From: Roseiarcus sp963776665
GTDB taxonomy: Bacteria; Pseudomonadota; Alphaproteobacteria; Rhizobiales; Beijerinckiaceae
Length of the DNA: 64,000 nucleotides
Direction: 5' to 3'
Assembly: GCA_963776665.1 (NCBI GenBank)
Contig: CAVZNQ010000035.1
Coordinates: 1-64,000, forward strand
Each line of letters starts with the position of its first letter. Position 1 is the stretch's first letter. Made by a program: the position numbers and the translations under genes. Shown in pieces: positions 62,255 through 64,000 of this stretch. The notes beneath the pieces are model-generated. The model ran no database searches, was not told the origin of the DNA, and worked only from the letters and a program-made list of their open reading frames with translations.

Positions 62255-64000
62255 ATGGCCGCAACCCCGACCGATCCCGGCGCAAAGCCCAGGGCCAGCC
62301 TCTGGGAGCGCCTCAATCCCGCAAACGTTTTGGCCGACGCGGCCATCGCGGCGTTGCGGCGCGCCCTGCCGAAAAATTTCGGCGTCGATCTCGAGCCGCG
62401 GGCGGCGCTCCGTGCGGGTCTCAGCGTGAAGCTGAAAGCCTTTGCGCGGCGCCTCCTGTCGACGCGGCTCGACCGCTCGGGCGCGCGCATCCGCACCATC
62501 GCGCTTGGCCTGTTTGCGGCGTATGCCGCGATCGGCGGGAAGCTGCTTGTGCTCGGCCTCTCGCATGATCCGCCCAGACTCTGAAGGCCGCGGCCGATGA
62601 CGCGGTCTCCGGCTCGAGGCCCGACTTGCTCGACCGCAACGGCGCCATCCTCGCCACCGACATCAAGACGATGTCGGTGTTCGCGGAGCCCAACCGCATC
62701 ATCGACAAGGACGAGGCGGTCGAACTCATCACCGCGGTGCTTCCCGACGTCGACGCCAAGGAGCTGCGCGAGCGGCTGAGCTCGAAGAAGGGCTTCATCT
62801 GGGTCAAGCGCCAGATAACGCCGAAGGAGCAGGCTGAGATCTTTCACCTCGGCCTGCCCGGCGTCGGCTTTCTGCCGGAGAACAAGCGCGTCTATCCGAA
62901 CGGACCGATCGGCGCGCACGTGATCGGGTTCGTCGACAAGGACAACGTCGGCATCGCCGGCATGGAGAAATATCTCGACCAGCAGAGCCTGACCGATCCT
63001 CATGTCGCCGGCTTCACCGTCGATCCCGCCAGCCTGAAGCCGGTCAGGCTCTCGCTCGACCTCAAGGCGACGCACGCGTTGCGCGACGAACTGGTGGACG
63101 GCCTCGAGCGCTTCCACGCCAAGGCGGCGGCGGGAATGATCGTCGACGTCAACACCGGCGAAGTGCTGGCGCTCGAATCGATGCCGGATTTCGATCCCAA
63201 CGATCCGGGCGACGTGCGCGACCCGACGAAGATCAACCGCATCAATGTCGGCGTCTACGAAATGGGCTCGACCTTCAAGGCGCTGTCGCTCGCGATGGCG
63301 CTCGAGTCGGGCAAGGTCAATCTCGGCTCGCACGTGGACGCGCGCGACAGCCTGCGCTACGGGCGGTTCACGATCCACGATTTCCACGCCACGCATCGCG
63401 TGCTGACGGTGCCCGAAGTGTTCACCCATTCCTCGAATATCGGCGCCGCGCGTCTGGCGCTGATGGTTGGCGTCGAGGGCCACAAGGCCTTCCTGAGGAA
63501 GATGGGCCAGCTCGACCGGCTGCGCACCGAACTGCCCGAGAGCGCCGAGCCGCTGGTGCCCAGGCACTGGGCGCTCCTCAACACCATGACCATCGCCTTC
63601 GGCCAGGGCCTCAATGTCGCGCCGATCCAGGCGGTGATGGCGGTGTGCGCGCTGGCCAATGGCGGCATGATGATGACGCCGACCTTTCTGCCGCGCAGCG
63701 AGGACGACGCGGCCAAGGTCAGCCATCGCGTCATAAGCGAGCAGACTTCCGAGTCGATGCGCTATCTGATGCGCTCCAACGCGACCCACGGGTCTGCAAG
63801 TTTCGCCAACATTCCTGGCTATTACGTCGGCGGCAAGACCGGGACTGCCGACAAGATCATCCACGGCCACTACTCGGAGAACAAGGTCTTCACCACTTTC
63901 ATGGCGATCACGCCGGCGGATAAGCCGAAGTACCTCTATCTGACCATCTACGACGATCCCCAGGCTGCGCCGGAGGACCACGGATTCCACACCGCCGCCT
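62255..64000 (+). CDS. ftsI: Peptidoglycan transpeptidase FtsI (PBP3), frame broken, runs off the window
   Basis: A division-specific penicillin-binding protein, incomplete at the right edge. The N-terminus is basic, with one membrane segment (IRTIALGLFAAYAAIGGKLLVLGL, residues about 78-101). The frame then stops after HDPPRL, but adding one C to the CCC at 62573-62575 gives HDPPQTLKAAADD and an open frame to the end. The dimerisation region and transpeptidase follow, with the catalytic motif MGSTFK, then THSSNIG (SxN) and GGKTGTAD (KTG). FtsI is essential, so the break is almost certainly a sequence error. Confidence 0.93.

Overview
The window is high-GC DNA with alphaproteobacterial gene content and order. 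An mraZ-rsmH-ftsL-ftsI division cluster, tkt-gap-pgk next to zapA/DUF4164, a DUF2852 gene, a 1-Cys-type Bcp and an alphaproteobacterial-style PEP-CTERM sorting signal all fit Hyphomicrobiales (Rhizobiales). A probable methylsuccinyl-CoA dehydrogenase (ethylmalonyl-CoA pathway) and a phosphoketolase make a Beijerinckiaceae/Methylocystaceae-type host plausible. That is inference; no rRNA or diagnostic C1 gene is in the window.

Layout. 0-2.7 kb: a glycine-rich GVxG-repeat protein, a PEP-CTERM surface protein and about 0.75 kb without a gene. 2.7-16.4 kb: envelope and housekeeping genes (CPA1 antiporter, M23 endopeptidase, bcp, a giant AsmA/YhdP-like protein, tyrS, a secreted beta-helix protein, thiL, an IMPase-like gene, an aldose-1-epimerase-like gene, folD). 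16.4-28.9 kb: a YidB/OmpA fusion with a 39-bp tandem repeat, Nudix, nadK, a histidine kinase, a DenD-like dehydrogenase, RlpA, an acyl-CoA dehydrogenase of the Mcd type, an HWE-type kinase and YihY. 28.9-29.5 kb is AT-richer and decayed.

30.5-37.5 kb is a catabolic locus: a ribose-type ABC importer, a tagaturonate/mannonate-reductase-like enzyme and a Zn alcohol dehydrogenase, divergent from a GntR/FCD regulator. 37.7-42.1 kb: leuA followed by an in-frame KSK repeat, a PhyH-like dioxygenase and a PfkB kinase. 42.1-44.6 kb: a structured non-coding stretch, DUF2852 with a TetR regulator and two candidate operators, zapA and DUF4164. 44.7-50.2 kb: tkt, a methyltransferase, gap and pgk, with a REP-like palindrome pair between gap and pgk. 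50.2-54.4 kb: assorted genes and a deletion scar (half an ABC transporter beside an aldolase tail). 54.6-58.1 kb: phosphoketolase and L-lactate dehydrogenase. 60.3-64 kb: the division cluster, preceded by a four-box candidate MraZ operator.

How they work together: tkt, gap, pgk, xfp and ldh form a central-carbon block that could split sugar phosphates to acetyl-phosphate and reduce pyruvate to lactate. The 30-37 kb locus looks like a self-contained sugar-acid/polyol uptake and oxidation module under one local regulator.

Caution: at least nine otherwise conserved genes, including essential ftsI, carry one- or two-base frame breaks, often at C/G runs. These look more like assembly indels than pseudogenes. 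I found no CRISPR, phage, complete IS element, tRNA or rRNA, and no clear candidate for a wholly new multi-gene system. The most unusual items are listed as findings.
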